This document shows positions 1 through 9,845 of a DNA stretch of 64,000 bases, one piece after another. The notes under the pieces are model-generated. The model was not told the origin of the DNA, ran no database searches, and saw nothing but the letters and a program-made list of their open reading frames with translations. The stretch spans positions 6,262,252 through 6,326,251 of the forward strand of contig NC_044917.1 of NCBI RefSeq assembly GCF_003576645.1, read 5' to 3'. This DNA comes from Ipomoea triloba. Its lineage: Eukaryota > Streptophyta > Magnoliopsida > Solanales > Convolvulaceae. The translations under genes were made by a program, and so were the position numbers. Positions within the stretch are counted from its first letter, which is position 1, and each line of letters starts with the position of its first letter.

Positions 1-386
1 TAGCTTGTCAGCACTTTTTTTTTTAATAATAGTTCGTAATCGTGACCAGTCCAATTTGAACTGTAACCGATGGTTCATGGCCCTCATGCCTTCATCGTTC
101 GTCAAAATAAAAAACCTTAATTGCAACAATAGTACATCTGGTTCGAACCTTAAAACCTTTCATACGGTTTAGGTTTAGGTTTAGTTCACACAGTGCATGA
201 TTCGGTTTTGAAAAACTGAACTGTGGCCACCTCTATAGTAATCCATTAGCACATCCTTTTCATTTAATTGCAAGAATTTTTTTTATGCAGTCCAACATTG
301 TGCATTGAGATGATTTCAAATATGAAAAAGATATGCAAATGCCCATTAAAAATAAACCTTTCACAAGTCATTGTATTATTGCATAC
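1..386 (-). other. Last intron (partial) of the BASS1-type gene
   Basis: The exon ending at 387 is followed on the minus strand by a GT donor (386-385), so this stretch is intron running off the left edge. I looked for the expected last exon (about 40 residues of conserved C-terminus) in all frames and did not see it. A short run of TTTAGG-like repeats lies near 168-182, and nothing else is recognisable. Confidence 0.7.
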
Positions 387-2307
387 CTGCATACCAACTT
401 CAATAGAGATTGTCCTTGAAGATGATACATCAATCCCAAGCATCCTGGCGAGGAAATAGCCAAAGAAGAACCCAGAGGAATGAAGAAGAGTGGTAGCAAG
501 AACCACCTGTAGACCTGATGTGAGGATTGCAGAAGAGCTTTGTGCAATGGCATTTCCACAAAGAACTGCAACAGTTGCTACAGCAATCGGAGGCATCACG
601 GGAGAGACAACTTTGACAAGGCTTTGGAAATACTGATTCAGAAATGCGCCTGCTAAAACAGGAAGGAGTACCACCTGCAGTTGGCTTGTAAAGTAAGATT
701 ATGGTCCTAACAAATAAAAGATATGTTCCGTCTCAATTAAAAGTCTAAACTGCTCTTTATCAAGTAGTGCAGAAGTTCGAACTTCGAACTACATTCAAAT
801 TCTATGACCTTTTTTGTTTTTGTTTGGCTATGGTACCACACTAACACGATAGAAATAACTGCTTGACGAGGAATGTTACCTGCAAAGTGGACACAAAAAG
901 TCCAGCTGCATCCACTGCAACATATTGCCCTGCAAGCTTGGCTGTGAGAAAAGGGGTCATGACCTGTAACCAACTTAGAATTACTTGAGAGGTTTTGCAG
1001 GAAGATAATTGCAACAAATATAGGCTAAGGCTAGTAAGAGTGGCCACACAGAATGTCCTCTACAGATCATATAGATGCATTAAGGTTGAGTATTACATGG
1101 TTGTAGTATGCATTAACTTGAAAATGCTAAGTAAAGAGAAATTGCAGTATGGATTAACTTGAAAAGAACTGAAATTTCTGTAAGAAATGAAGCAAATACA
1201 CAGGAAAAAAAAAAATTGAGCTACCAACCACAGCAGATAGGGTACTTGCAGCAGTCATCAAGACTGAAAGAGCCACATTTCCCCTGCACATATGAAGTAG
1301 CCAGGAGTCCTGTCTTAGTGAAATAGAGGGAAAGAAATTATATCCCAAAAAACATTCAAATACCTTGCAATGTAAGTGACAATGTTGCTTGCTGTCCCTG
1401 TGAAGTGACGAAAAACGATTTAAGGAGAGCAGAAACCGGAAGGCCATAAAACAAGTATCTTAGTTCTAATTTGTACCTCCAGGACAGCAGCCAACTAAAA
1501 TTAAGCCCGCGGCATAATGGGACGGCAAGTTCAACAGCTTACTTACAAAAAATCCTGATAAAGGCATTATCTGCATTACAAATTTTTCATGTTAGTGGTA
1601 AGGAAAGCAAACTGGATACTTCTATAATAGCATGCATGCTTATACCACCAGTTATTCATGCACACTTTTCAGCTTAATATAAGAGCACCAATCATTCACC
1701 CATAAATATGATTGGAAAAGAAAAAGAAAGAGACCGAGTACTGAAGCAGAAAACCAGACAGCAATTCCTTGGGCATAGCCAATGCAGAACGAAGATCATC
1801 AAACGTCAGAGTCATGCCCATGCCAAGCATAGTAAGAGTGATTCCCATGACGGTCCATTTGGGCTGGACCCAACTGAACGAGCTGGGCTTCACTAAGCCT
1901 AAAAAGCAGCCTAGTGCAACCCAAACCGGGAAAGCAGTAGATACGGCTTCACCAATTACTTCAACCCATTCCCTAAAACTTCTCTTGTTGTCATCACTTC
2001 CGTCTGCAGACAAAGCGTTCGACGAATTGCCACAAAGAAGTGGACATCTAGTTATTAGTCCGGGCTTGTTCCTGATAAAAGGTGATCGATTTACGGAGTT
2101 GGGCTCGTCATTGGATGTTGACAGGGAATGGGAGATGAAGATGCGCGGTGATTTGGAGGGCGATTGAACTTGGATTCTTGAAGTGAGATTTCTGTAATCT
2201 GGAGTGAGAAATCTTGAAGGATACAGGTAATTGGTTATTGGATATGACTGCGAAGATAGCATTTCTCCGTGCTGCTTTTGCGTTTCGGAAGAATATAACG
2301 CCCCCAC
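387..2307 (-). CDS. BASS1: Probable sodium/metabolite cotransporter BASS1-type, chloroplastic (3' end off window)
   Basis: Bile acid:sodium symporter family protein expected in the plastid envelope, moving an organic anion with sodium; the substrate of this subtype is not established. Six coding exons on the minus strand join in phase: 1735-2307, 1477-1570, 1364-1397, 1229-1283, 880-963 and 387-674, all GT-AG. The first ~110 residues are Ser/Asn-rich, like a transit peptide. Then come the family blocks: [12 protein letters not shown], the GCCPGG turn completed by exons 2-3, [16 protein letters not shown] across exons 3-4, [25 protein letters not shown], and [11 protein letters not shown] at the end of the last visible exon. 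About 376 codons are visible from the ATG at 2307; an in-frame ATG at 2262 would give a total nearer the ~400 residues of Arabidopsis BASS1, so the start is undecided. The C-terminal ~40 residues lie beyond the window. Confidence 0.9.
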
Positions 2308-2526
2308 TCCCAGTCCAGTCTCTGTTCGTTCTCAATGCTCACTGTTGTGCTTCACCGGGAAATGCCATTCGAATACTGATTATTATATCACCGATCCCAG
2401 TTTGTTTAATACAGTTACTTTTTCGCACAATTTTAAATGCAACTTGACAAATGTTACTAACTTCTCAATATTATCCTTTAAGTAACATGGCGTTTGGTTG
2501 GTAGGAGGGAATTAGGGTGGAAAATA

Positions 2527-3068
2527 ATAGTAAATATACCCCAGGACCGGTCGGATACACTCCAGAATCGGTCCGAGGCCGTGAGGTCGGGAGGCCGGCT
2601 GGTCGGGCGGATTGGTGCGAGGTCGGGTGTCACGGGCCGAACAGTACCTTCAATCGAGCGACAATGTGGCATGCCAAAGGCCACCACGTGCTCCTTCCCG
2701 CTTGGACACGGAGTAAGGCGGGCGCATGCGCGCCACGTTCCCGTCATGCCGGAGGCCCGGCGTTCACGCCTCTCTCTCCTCATAAATACTACGGAGTAGA
2801 TGATAGTAAATATACCCCAGGACCGGTCGGATACACTCCAGAACCGGTCCAAGGCCGTGAGGTCGGGAGCCCGGCTGGTCGGGCGGATCGGTGCGAGGTC
2901 GGGCGTCACGGGCCGAACAGTACCTTCAATCGAGCGACAACGTGGCATGCCAAAGGCCACCACGTGCTCCTTCCCGCTTGGACACGGAGTGAGGCGGGCG
3001 CATGCGCGCCACGTTCCCGTCATGCCGGAGGCCCGGCGTTCACGCTTCTCCCTCTTATAAATACCGCA
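2527..3068 (+). repeat. GC-rich tandem duplication, two ~276-bp units
   Basis: Two near-identical units (about 2527-2792 and 2803-3068, offset 276 bp) begin with TAGTAAATATACCCCAGGAC and end in a TATA-like CATAAATAC or TTATAAATA. They are far more GC-rich than their surroundings. Open frames cross both strands because stops are rare, not because a protein is encoded. A TATA motif at the end of each unit followed by about 200 bp of non-repeated sequence resembles duplicated promoter regions of an LTR, but no LTR ends or retrotransposon domains are visible. Confidence 0.75.
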
Positions 3069-3404
3069 TTTATGAGGAAAGAGAGGATCTTTTGGCCAAT
3101 TCTTGACTAAGTCTTGAAGTGAGCTCGGACAGTAGGGAAGCCCACTGCCGACCTGCCGAGCCCTTCGAGCCCATACTTGACTTGTAAACCGGGTTTGGAT
3201 AGGCAATAACAGATCGTATTTTCCGGTTCTAGCTTCGTACCCGTATTTTACCATATCAGAAAAGAATTGTAATTCGGTGTAATTGCAATTCAATGAATAA
3301 AGTAAGAATTGAAATTACAATGTTTGGTATGCAGAAATAGGAGTACAGGGAATTGAAAAGTAAGCAATGAAAAATTACTAAAATACCCTTATGTTGTGGT
3401 AGAT

Positions 3405-3491
3405 GTTGTAATAATAGTAGTAGTAGTAATAATAATAATAACAACAACAACAACAATAATAATAATAATTATTATTATTATTATTATTATT
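3405..3491 (+). repeat. Compound trinucleotide microsatellite
   Basis: Runs of TAG, AAT, AAC, AAT and ATT triplets follow each other directly. The AAT and ATT runs are self-complementary and can form a hairpin. Confidence 0.9.
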
Positions 3492-3699
3492 TCAAATTTA
3501 AAAAAAAAAAAAAAGACAAAGGGTATGAGAAGAGGGGCAAAATTGTCTTTACACCAACAAATTGCCCCTCCTCTCCACCGAATTTCAATTCATCATTTGG
3601 AGAGAATTGCAATTCCCTCCAACCAAACACTGTAATTTGGAATTCATTGAATTGCAATTCCCTCCAAACTACATCCAACCAAACATGCCATAAGTGTTA

Positions 3700-4769
3700 T
3701 TCGTGCAAAGTAGATGTTTCAATCTTGGCTAATTCAACATCTTTTGGAGCAGTTGCTATCTTTCACATGGGATTATTCCTGACAACTATTTCATTATCTT
3801 GGTGGAAGAATGAGAGGTGGAAGAATGAGAGGTGGTAGAAAATATGTGTCCAATCAAATTGTTAGCAAGTGTCGGCTCTTTACTGACTTTTTCTAATTTT
3901 CAGACATATGTCATTAGTCATGTTAACATATCAGAAAATGTGCATGCTCATACGTTAGCTCGTTCATGCAAACACTGATCTTAACATTTGAATTGGTTCA
4001 CCCTCTCAAAAAAAAAAAGTACAATTGTACTTCCCTTATAGATTGTCTAGAAAATAAAAATAAAAATAAAAAAGGTAAATTGAAAAATGTGAGAATGTTA
4101 TATGGAGTATTTAATTTTGGAACAAACAAAAAATGAAAGTAAAACATGTGAAATGAGACGGATAATTGTCTGTATCCTCTTAATTCTTATAGTTGTCTAG
4201 TTGAAAAGATAAATAAATGGGATAAGTGGCAAATAATCTCGAGCGTAATTTATCATCAATTCAACTTCTATGAGTTTCAAATGTGATTCATATGCCAAAG
4301 ATCTTGTGATCTAGTGGCACTCGGTTTACACTCCCACATAAAAGGGAGTGGGTTTGAGCCTCCTCCTTCAGTAGATTTTAGAAAGAGTCAGAATTTTACT
4401 GTTTTAGAGAAAATTTCACTTTAATTATTAAACTTTTATAATTGAGTGTATGACTATGTAATTTGTATTATATTTGGTCATGTCCGGACTAAGATTATCC
4501 ACAATGATATAGGGCACACATACTATAACTAAGCGACATTGTTATACAATAAAATTTCAGCCAAATATTTTTTTTTTTTTTTTTTTTGAGAAATCAGCCA
4601 AATATTATTGACACCACCAATTTCCTGTCCAGTATTTGGCTCGTCCGGGTTTGCTTAAGCCCAATATAAATGGGTTTGACCTCTCTTAGCTAATTTTGGG
4701 TCGGTCCGGTTTGCTTTGGAGTTTGGCCTAGTACAAACAGATTTTGCTTTTGAAGTGGGAAAAATTTAA
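3700..4769. other. Intergenic, AT-rich
   Basis: No gene is supported. The stretch contains a SINE-like fragment (4296-4440), A-rich runs near 4010 and 4060, and a poly-T tract at 4571-4587. Confidence 0.6.
4296..4440 (+). mobile_element. tRNA-related SINE, family A copy
   Basis: It starts with an A-box-like GATCTAGTGGCACTCGG and carries a B-box-like GTGGGTTTGAGCC, followed by TTCAGTAG and AGAGTCAG. The same blocks recur at 7672-7770 (-), 30690-30835 (+), 46412-46545 (-) and 46870-46990 (+), so this is a dispersed family. This copy has diverged at its 3' end. Confidence 0.6.
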
Positions 4770-4850
4770 TGTCAAGAATGGGATTCGAACCCATGCCCTT
4801 TCGGACCAGTACCTGAAACTGGCGCCTTAGACCAGCTCGGCCATCTTGAC
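4770..4850 (-). tRNA. tRNA-Leu (anticodon CAG)
   Basis: On the minus strand an 81-nt sequence folds as a class II tRNA: acceptor stem GTCAAGA/TCTTGAC, D-stem GCC/GGC, anticodon stem CCAGT/ACTGG with loop TTCAGGT (anticodon CAG), a short variable arm CCGAAAGG, T-stem ATGGG/CCCAT with loop TTCGAAT, and discriminator A. There is no intron. A run of five T lies about 6 nt downstream and would end RNA polymerase III transcription. It supplies leucine at CUG codons in the cytosol. All stems pair, so it looks functional. Confidence 0.95.
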
Positions 4851-4859
4851 CATGTTATT

Positions 4860-5449
4860 AGTTTTTCTTCATTTAAGTATATAGAGCGTGGTTTTGCGTT
4901 TTATATATCTGATGTTATATAATCCACCACAGCTTCCAATGTGGTCATGTGGACACGTCTGTCAATAATCACAAGGTTATGCGAAACCTAAATTTGGATC
5001 CCTATGAAGGTGAAGGTTGTTTCAGATGACCGCTTCCCCTCAAAACGGCTATTTATTTTTTAATCAGAAAGGATGAGACCCCAAACAAATATAAGAGTTA
5101 TGAATCATTTTTAGGCGAGTTCTAGGAATACCTCACTTGTTCTCGCTAAGAATTTGCTTAAGGGTCTTCGAGGGATGTTCAATGACTTTGTATCCCTACT
5201 CATGATCATTATCCCTCGTTGCAAGTCAATGTGCTGACTAATTCTGTTTTCTGAGAATATCTATTACTTTGGCACTCTATCGTTGTTGCATCATTTTGAC
5301 ACATTCTAACATTAAGAATTACCACGAGCATTGTCCTATTTTCCTCTGCTAGTTATACACCACCTTTAATTTTTAGAGTTGCTCTGAACTAGAATGTGTA
5401 GCACTCCTCTCTCCCAAGCGAGCTTAAGACTATGCATAATACCTGATAA
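4860..5449. other. Intergenic
   Basis: I see no gene, RNA or repeat that can be supported here. Confidence 0.5.
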
Positions 5450-5818
5450 GAGCATCCATAATAGTAGAGATTTTTTGTGGTTTTTGAAGTGTTTTTGTAA
5501 GTGTGATTATGAAATTGAATATGAGTGAGAAGAGGAAAAAAAAAAGGAGGGGGGTGGGGTGGGGATAACATTAAAGCTATTTTTTTTATAACAAAACTAC
5601 AATCTGTTAGCGCCTGTGAGTGCACGCACCCGTTGGGCGCATTTATCTCTGTCACGCGAGTGTTTTGCGGCTGGAACATTAATGTTGTGGGTCCCACTTT
5701 TTGCAATAAACTCAGCTCTTGCATAAGAAACCCTTCTCTTCTCTCTCTTCTTTATCTCTCATCCATGTTGGCATTGTTACCATAAAAAACCGTGAATAAT
5801 CCATAGATGTTGATGCTC
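5450..5818. mobile_element. Small inverted-repeat element (MITE) starting GAGCATCC
   Basis: The left end GAGCATCCATAATAG and the reverse complement of the right end GAGCATCAACATCTATGG form short imperfect inverted repeats. TAA lies directly outside both ends (5447-5449 and 5819-5821). The element is 369 bp with no coding capacity. A relative with the same left end lies at 49593-49892. Confidence 0.6.
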
Positions 5819-5821
5819 TAA

Positions 5822-6596
5822 TTCGACTTATTCAATCGAACACGGTCCTAGGCTACACGAGAACCCAACTAGTCATGATTCAGTGTGATCACGTAGCAAG
5901 CCACCACATCCTCCCTGTTGCCCTGTGTTGCTTTTGCTACCATCAGTGTGCAGCGCCACCCATCCCTGCTCTAGTTTGAATTTATTTTTTAAAAATAAAT
6001 AAATAAATATTTGTACACTAAAATTCACATAAGCACTAGATATCTGTTGAATCGGCGCTAATATAAGTTATTTTAGACCTAAAGACGCATTTTTATCAAT
6101 TTAATGAACTTTGATGGAATTTATTTTTTAATTAAGGATCGAATAGCACTATTTCTTTTAGTTAGTACGTACTTCTTTCATTCATTCAAAAAAAAAAAAC
6201 AAAAAAATTGCCTATGTCATGTGATTTAATTTAAACTTAAAACCTATACTTTGGAGAGTTAAATTACTAATATTGGGTGCACGCGAATTCACCAAACACA
6301 ACGTTAGCCAATATAAAATTAATTTAAATGAAGTCCATACTTATCCAAACTTCTCAATTAGGTTAAGTGTGCAATCATTAGCAACGGTGGAAGCATAGAT
6401 TAGTTAATTTGGAAGGAGATGGAGAAGACCATATATGTTGCGATTTTAATTTGCAACGTTAAGTACGTATGGCGTCGTTTTCACTTTTCAACCGCTGGCT
6501 ACAGCCTACAGTTGACGACCAATTTATGAGAAAAATTGAAATTAAAAGATGGGAAATCTTGTAATTTTGTGTTCCTAAGTTTTTGAATTGTTGTTA
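5822..6596. other. Intergenic, AT-rich
   Basis: No gene or RNA is supported. Short A-rich runs occur near 5990 and 6189. Confidence 0.5.
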
Positions 6597-6605
6597 TTTT
6601 CGTTT

Positions 6606-7434
6606 GAGTTAATACCACAAATGGTCATCTGACTATTGGGCTAATACTCCTTTTAGTCCTCGACTTTCAATTCGACCACAAATGGTACTTTCATTTTTGA
6701 CCACAAATAGTCCTCCATTAAAAATTCTGTTAAATAGATGTTAAATCTAGGGGTATTATCGTCAAATTGATATATATAATTGTCATAAAATAAAAATGTT
6801 TACAATTTTTCACCAACAAACATAATTGAAAAATTAACAAATATAAATAATCCTAAATAAAAAGACAATACACATTATTCTTGTAATTATGCATACAAAA
6901 TGAAAATTTAATATTAGAGTTATCTGTTTTTAATTTAACCAACAAATTAAAATGGAAGAATTTTTTTAAAACCTTGTTTCCATAATTTTCATGGTTGTTC
7001 ATACATGGATGATTAATAGTTTTCACTCTTCATTAATCGATCAAACATTTTGTTTGGGACATAACTGAAGGTCGCCACCGTTGAATTAATATAATTAATC
7101 AAGTACAAATTGCAAACATTAATTATGGAATTTTTTTTTAAAATTTGTTCATTTATGTGATTTGTCACGTCCATTTTGTTATATTAACTTAATGTTTATT
7201 AATGTTTGAAATTAATTATGGTGTCATATAATTCTCAAAAAGAAGTAATCATAATAATATTAATCAATTTGACGATATTACCCCTAGATTTAACACCTAT
7301 TTAACAGAAATCTTAGCGGAAGACTATTTATTGTCAAAAATGAAAGTCAGAGGACCATTTGTGGTCGAATTGAAAGTCGAGGACTAAAAGGAGTACTAGC
7401 CTAATAGTCAGAGGACCATTTGTGGTATTAACTC
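6606..7434. mobile_element. Mutator-like TIR element, non-autonomous
   Basis: Long terminal inverted repeats of about 170 bp (6606-6775 and 7262-7434) start GAGTTAATACCACAAATGG and include several TTTTAGTCCT/GACTTTCAATTCGACCACAAA blocks. The flanks are TTTTCGTTT (6597-6605) and TTTCCGTTT (7435-7443), a 9-bp target duplication with one mismatch, as expected for Mutator-like elements. The 480-bp interior is very AT-rich and encodes nothing. Confidence 0.85.
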
Positions 7435-7516
7435 TTTCCGTTTCTAATTCTGACTTATATTCGAATTTCATTCTTAGACTTTTATTCAAATTACTAAATT
7501 GTTATTTTCATTCTTA

Positions 7517-7832
7517 CGTCATGTTTGGTTCACGGAATGAGATGTAATGCACACAATAAAAATGCTATTTTGAAATGAATGGAATATGCAAAGAATATAA
7601 CATGAATTGTATTATGTTGTTTGGTTCATTGAAATAATAGACCTTAAGAATAGTATTTAATTAAATGTTTTTTTTAATACTACTGACTCTGTTACATTGA
7701 TGCACAAAGAGTCAATATCGTCTCCACTGAAACTCAATCTCATGACCTCCTATTTAGAAAAGTCAATACATGCCATTTGTCCACAGAGAATATCATTTCA
7801 CTCCAGCCTTATTCCGTGAACCAAGCATGTTG
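7517..7832. mobile_element. Harbinger-like MITE carrying a SINE fragment
   Basis: Left end CGTCATGTTTGGTTCACGGA and the reverse complement of the right end CAACATGCTTGGTTCACGGA are inverted repeats. TTA lies outside both ends (7514-7516, 7833-7835). A family A SINE fragment occupies 7672-7770 in minus orientation, so the element was either hit by or captured the SINE. Confidence 0.6.
7672..7770 (-). mobile_element. tRNA-related SINE, family A copy (nested)
   Basis: Read on the minus strand it has the shared blocks CAGTGGAGACGATATTGACT, CTTTGTGC and CAGAGTCAGTAGTATT followed by an A-run, matching the tails at 30690-30835 and 46412-46545. The B-box region is decayed. Confidence 0.6.
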
Positions 7833-7835
7833 TTA

Positions 7836-8880
7836 GTTCTTGAGCAATACCTTTTTATCGGGATTTGTTTCACTTCAAAACATTTTAATTGTTTGTAAGT
7901 CTCTACATTTGCAGTGTGAATCTTTAATTTGAAAATTTGATGATATAACACTAGATTAGTACTTTATAACTAAATTGAGACTTATATGCTTGATTTGCAA
8001 TATAGATATGCATTTTAAATGTCAAATAAATTATTATATTGTTAAATTTTAGTAGAGATAGAAAAAAATAACTTTTTTGATTTATCTAATTAGCTTTGAT
8101 ATTATAAGTTATAGATGCAAGTGTATAAATAAATTTCCTCAAATTAATAAAAAAAAAGTTCTTTTGAAAAAGATTTTCATTCAACCAAACACTACATAAG
8201 TTTTGAATAAGATAATCCAAAATACTTCAACAAATAAAATCCCAGAAAATTATGTCAGACTGACCGGATTACAACGAATATACTCCTACCACGCATCACT
8301 AGTTTGATGATGGACAAGTCGAGTTATAATATGTATACTATTTTTAATACAAATCATACAATTACATGTCACATTTAATATTGGACACATCAAATTACAA
8401 CAAATATACTCCTTTTAACACTCACCACTAATTTAGTGCAATTACGTATCACAATTAAGATACACAACAAAATAAAACTCTGTCATAGTCTACACACATC
8501 TTTATAGTCGCATTACGAACCACCACCCACACCATACACACATGTATAACTAGAATCTTGTATTCAAGAGGCAAATAACCTCTTTTTACTTGCTATATTT
8601 TTGAACTTCCAACCAACCTCTCACATCATAAAACTAACAATTTAATTAAATAATAATAACTTATAATAAAATGCACCAATACAAATAACTCATCAATAAA
8701 AAAAAATTGTAAAAACATAAAAAAGCATGAAAGCAATTTTGTAACTTGACATGATGATTTGATGACACAATAGATAGCAATAGGGAGTGGGAAAATGAAA
8801 AATAAAAAATAAAAAAATGATTTGCATGAAAATTGGGTGGTAAATGCTAATAATGGTTAGATTTCCGAGTTCCGAGCCGC
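7836..8880. other. Intergenic, AT-rich upstream of RHM
   Basis: No gene is supported. Two partly similar blocks (8300-8390 and 8395-8440) share words such as TTACAACAAATATACTCCT. The distal RHM promoter must lie here, but I cannot assign individual control sites. Confidence 0.5.
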
Positions 8881-8885
8881 ATATG

Positions 8886-8893
8886 TATAAATA
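8886..8893 (+). promoter_or_regulatory. TATA box of the RHM gene
   Basis: TATAAATA lies about 30 bp before the likely transcription start near 8915-8920. A pyrimidine-rich leader follows, including a CT microsatellite at 8989-9015, which is common in plant housekeeping promoters. Confidence 0.65.
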
Positions 8894-8917
8894 CTACGAC
8901 ACGTTTGGTCGATTCTC

Positions 8918-8982
8918 CTCGTTCCTCGCTTCCACAGCCTAGCACCTCTCCGCAATCCTTCCTCATCGTCGCTTTGTCTGAA

Positions 8983-9015
<33 letters not shown>

Positions 9016-9089
9016 TAACTCTAAATTTTCTCTTGCTTTCTCTCTTTTTGGCACCGACGTTCATCTTGATCCGGATTGACGCAGAGGCA
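8918..9089 (+). other. RHM 5'-UTR first exon
   Basis: Non-coding leader between the TATA box and a consensus donor (GTAAGT at 9090). The leader intron ends at TGTTTTCTGCAG (to 9832), 13 bp before the RHM start codon. The transcription start is inferred and only the splice sites are seen. The long leader intron (~740 bp) is T-rich. Confidence 0.65.
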
Positions 9090-9845
9090 GTAAGTAAATC
9101 AAACTCTTCATTTCCTCTGTGCTACACTTTATCTTTACGGTTCATGACTCGTGTGGTGTTTCTCATTGCGTGTAGATCTGTTGCCGAGTTCTACGCTTTT
9201 GTTGGCATTGCTTCATATTATCTAGATCTGGTATGCGCTGCGCCTGTAATTGTATGTGCTTTCTGTTCATATGCATTGCGATTTGCGTGCATATATTCCA
9301 GCTTGTGAATTGCACATTTTCTGTAAACCGCGTTGGATCTGTTGATTATTGTTGTTTTTTATGTTCTGATCCAGAAATTACTGGAAAGTATATACGGCAA
9401 TCACTTATTAGAGTTTTCCTTTTCATGTCTTTATTTTCAGTGTTTTTTTCTATTACACCTGTTCATGAGAATATTTCGTAATGTAGGAATATAGAGTCAT
9501 AAGTAAAATTTGCATTTCTGTTGGGAAGTATTATTTATTAATTATTAGTCCTGGAACATTTTTTTGTCAACTTGTAAGTGATACGGAGTAGTTATTTGGT
9601 AACCAAATGGTGTTTTTTTTTTTGCGGCATTGGTTCATTATTTTGAAAGTGATGCTGTGATATTACTGTTCAAATTGACTGCTCTTGAGAAAGCATTTTT
9701 GTCCTATTGGGCTGTCTGAAGTTTTTAGTGGCGCTTATAGCTAAATATTTGAAGTTAGTTTCATGAAGTTCTGTTGCAGTATGCTTAGTCACTTTAGTAT
9801 CTAAGTATATGTTTGAATTCTGTTTTCTGCAGAAGCCCGGTCAAC

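Larger units (their letters stand above)
2486..3690. mobile_element. Harbinger-like inverted-repeat element in the BASS1 promoter
   Basis: The left end (CATGGCGTTTGGTTGG) and the reverse complement of the right end (TGGCATGTTTGGTTGG) form imperfect terminal inverted repeats followed by GGAGGGAATT-like sequence on both sides. A direct TAA flanks the element (2483-2485 and 3691-3693), as in PIF/Harbinger insertions. It encodes no transposase. The left end is about 180 bp from the BASS1-type start codon. A 3-bp target duplication alone is weak proof, so the superfamily is tentative. Confidence 0.6.

Noticed and set aside
168..182. Telomere-like TTTAGG repeats
   Set aside because: Only about three units, and the word is TTTAGG rather than plant TTTAGGG; it lies inside an intron.
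2478..3293. Long open frames (up to 271 codons) on both strands
   Set aside because: They follow the GC-rich tandem duplication, repeat the same peptide twice, lack known domains and occur in several frames at once.
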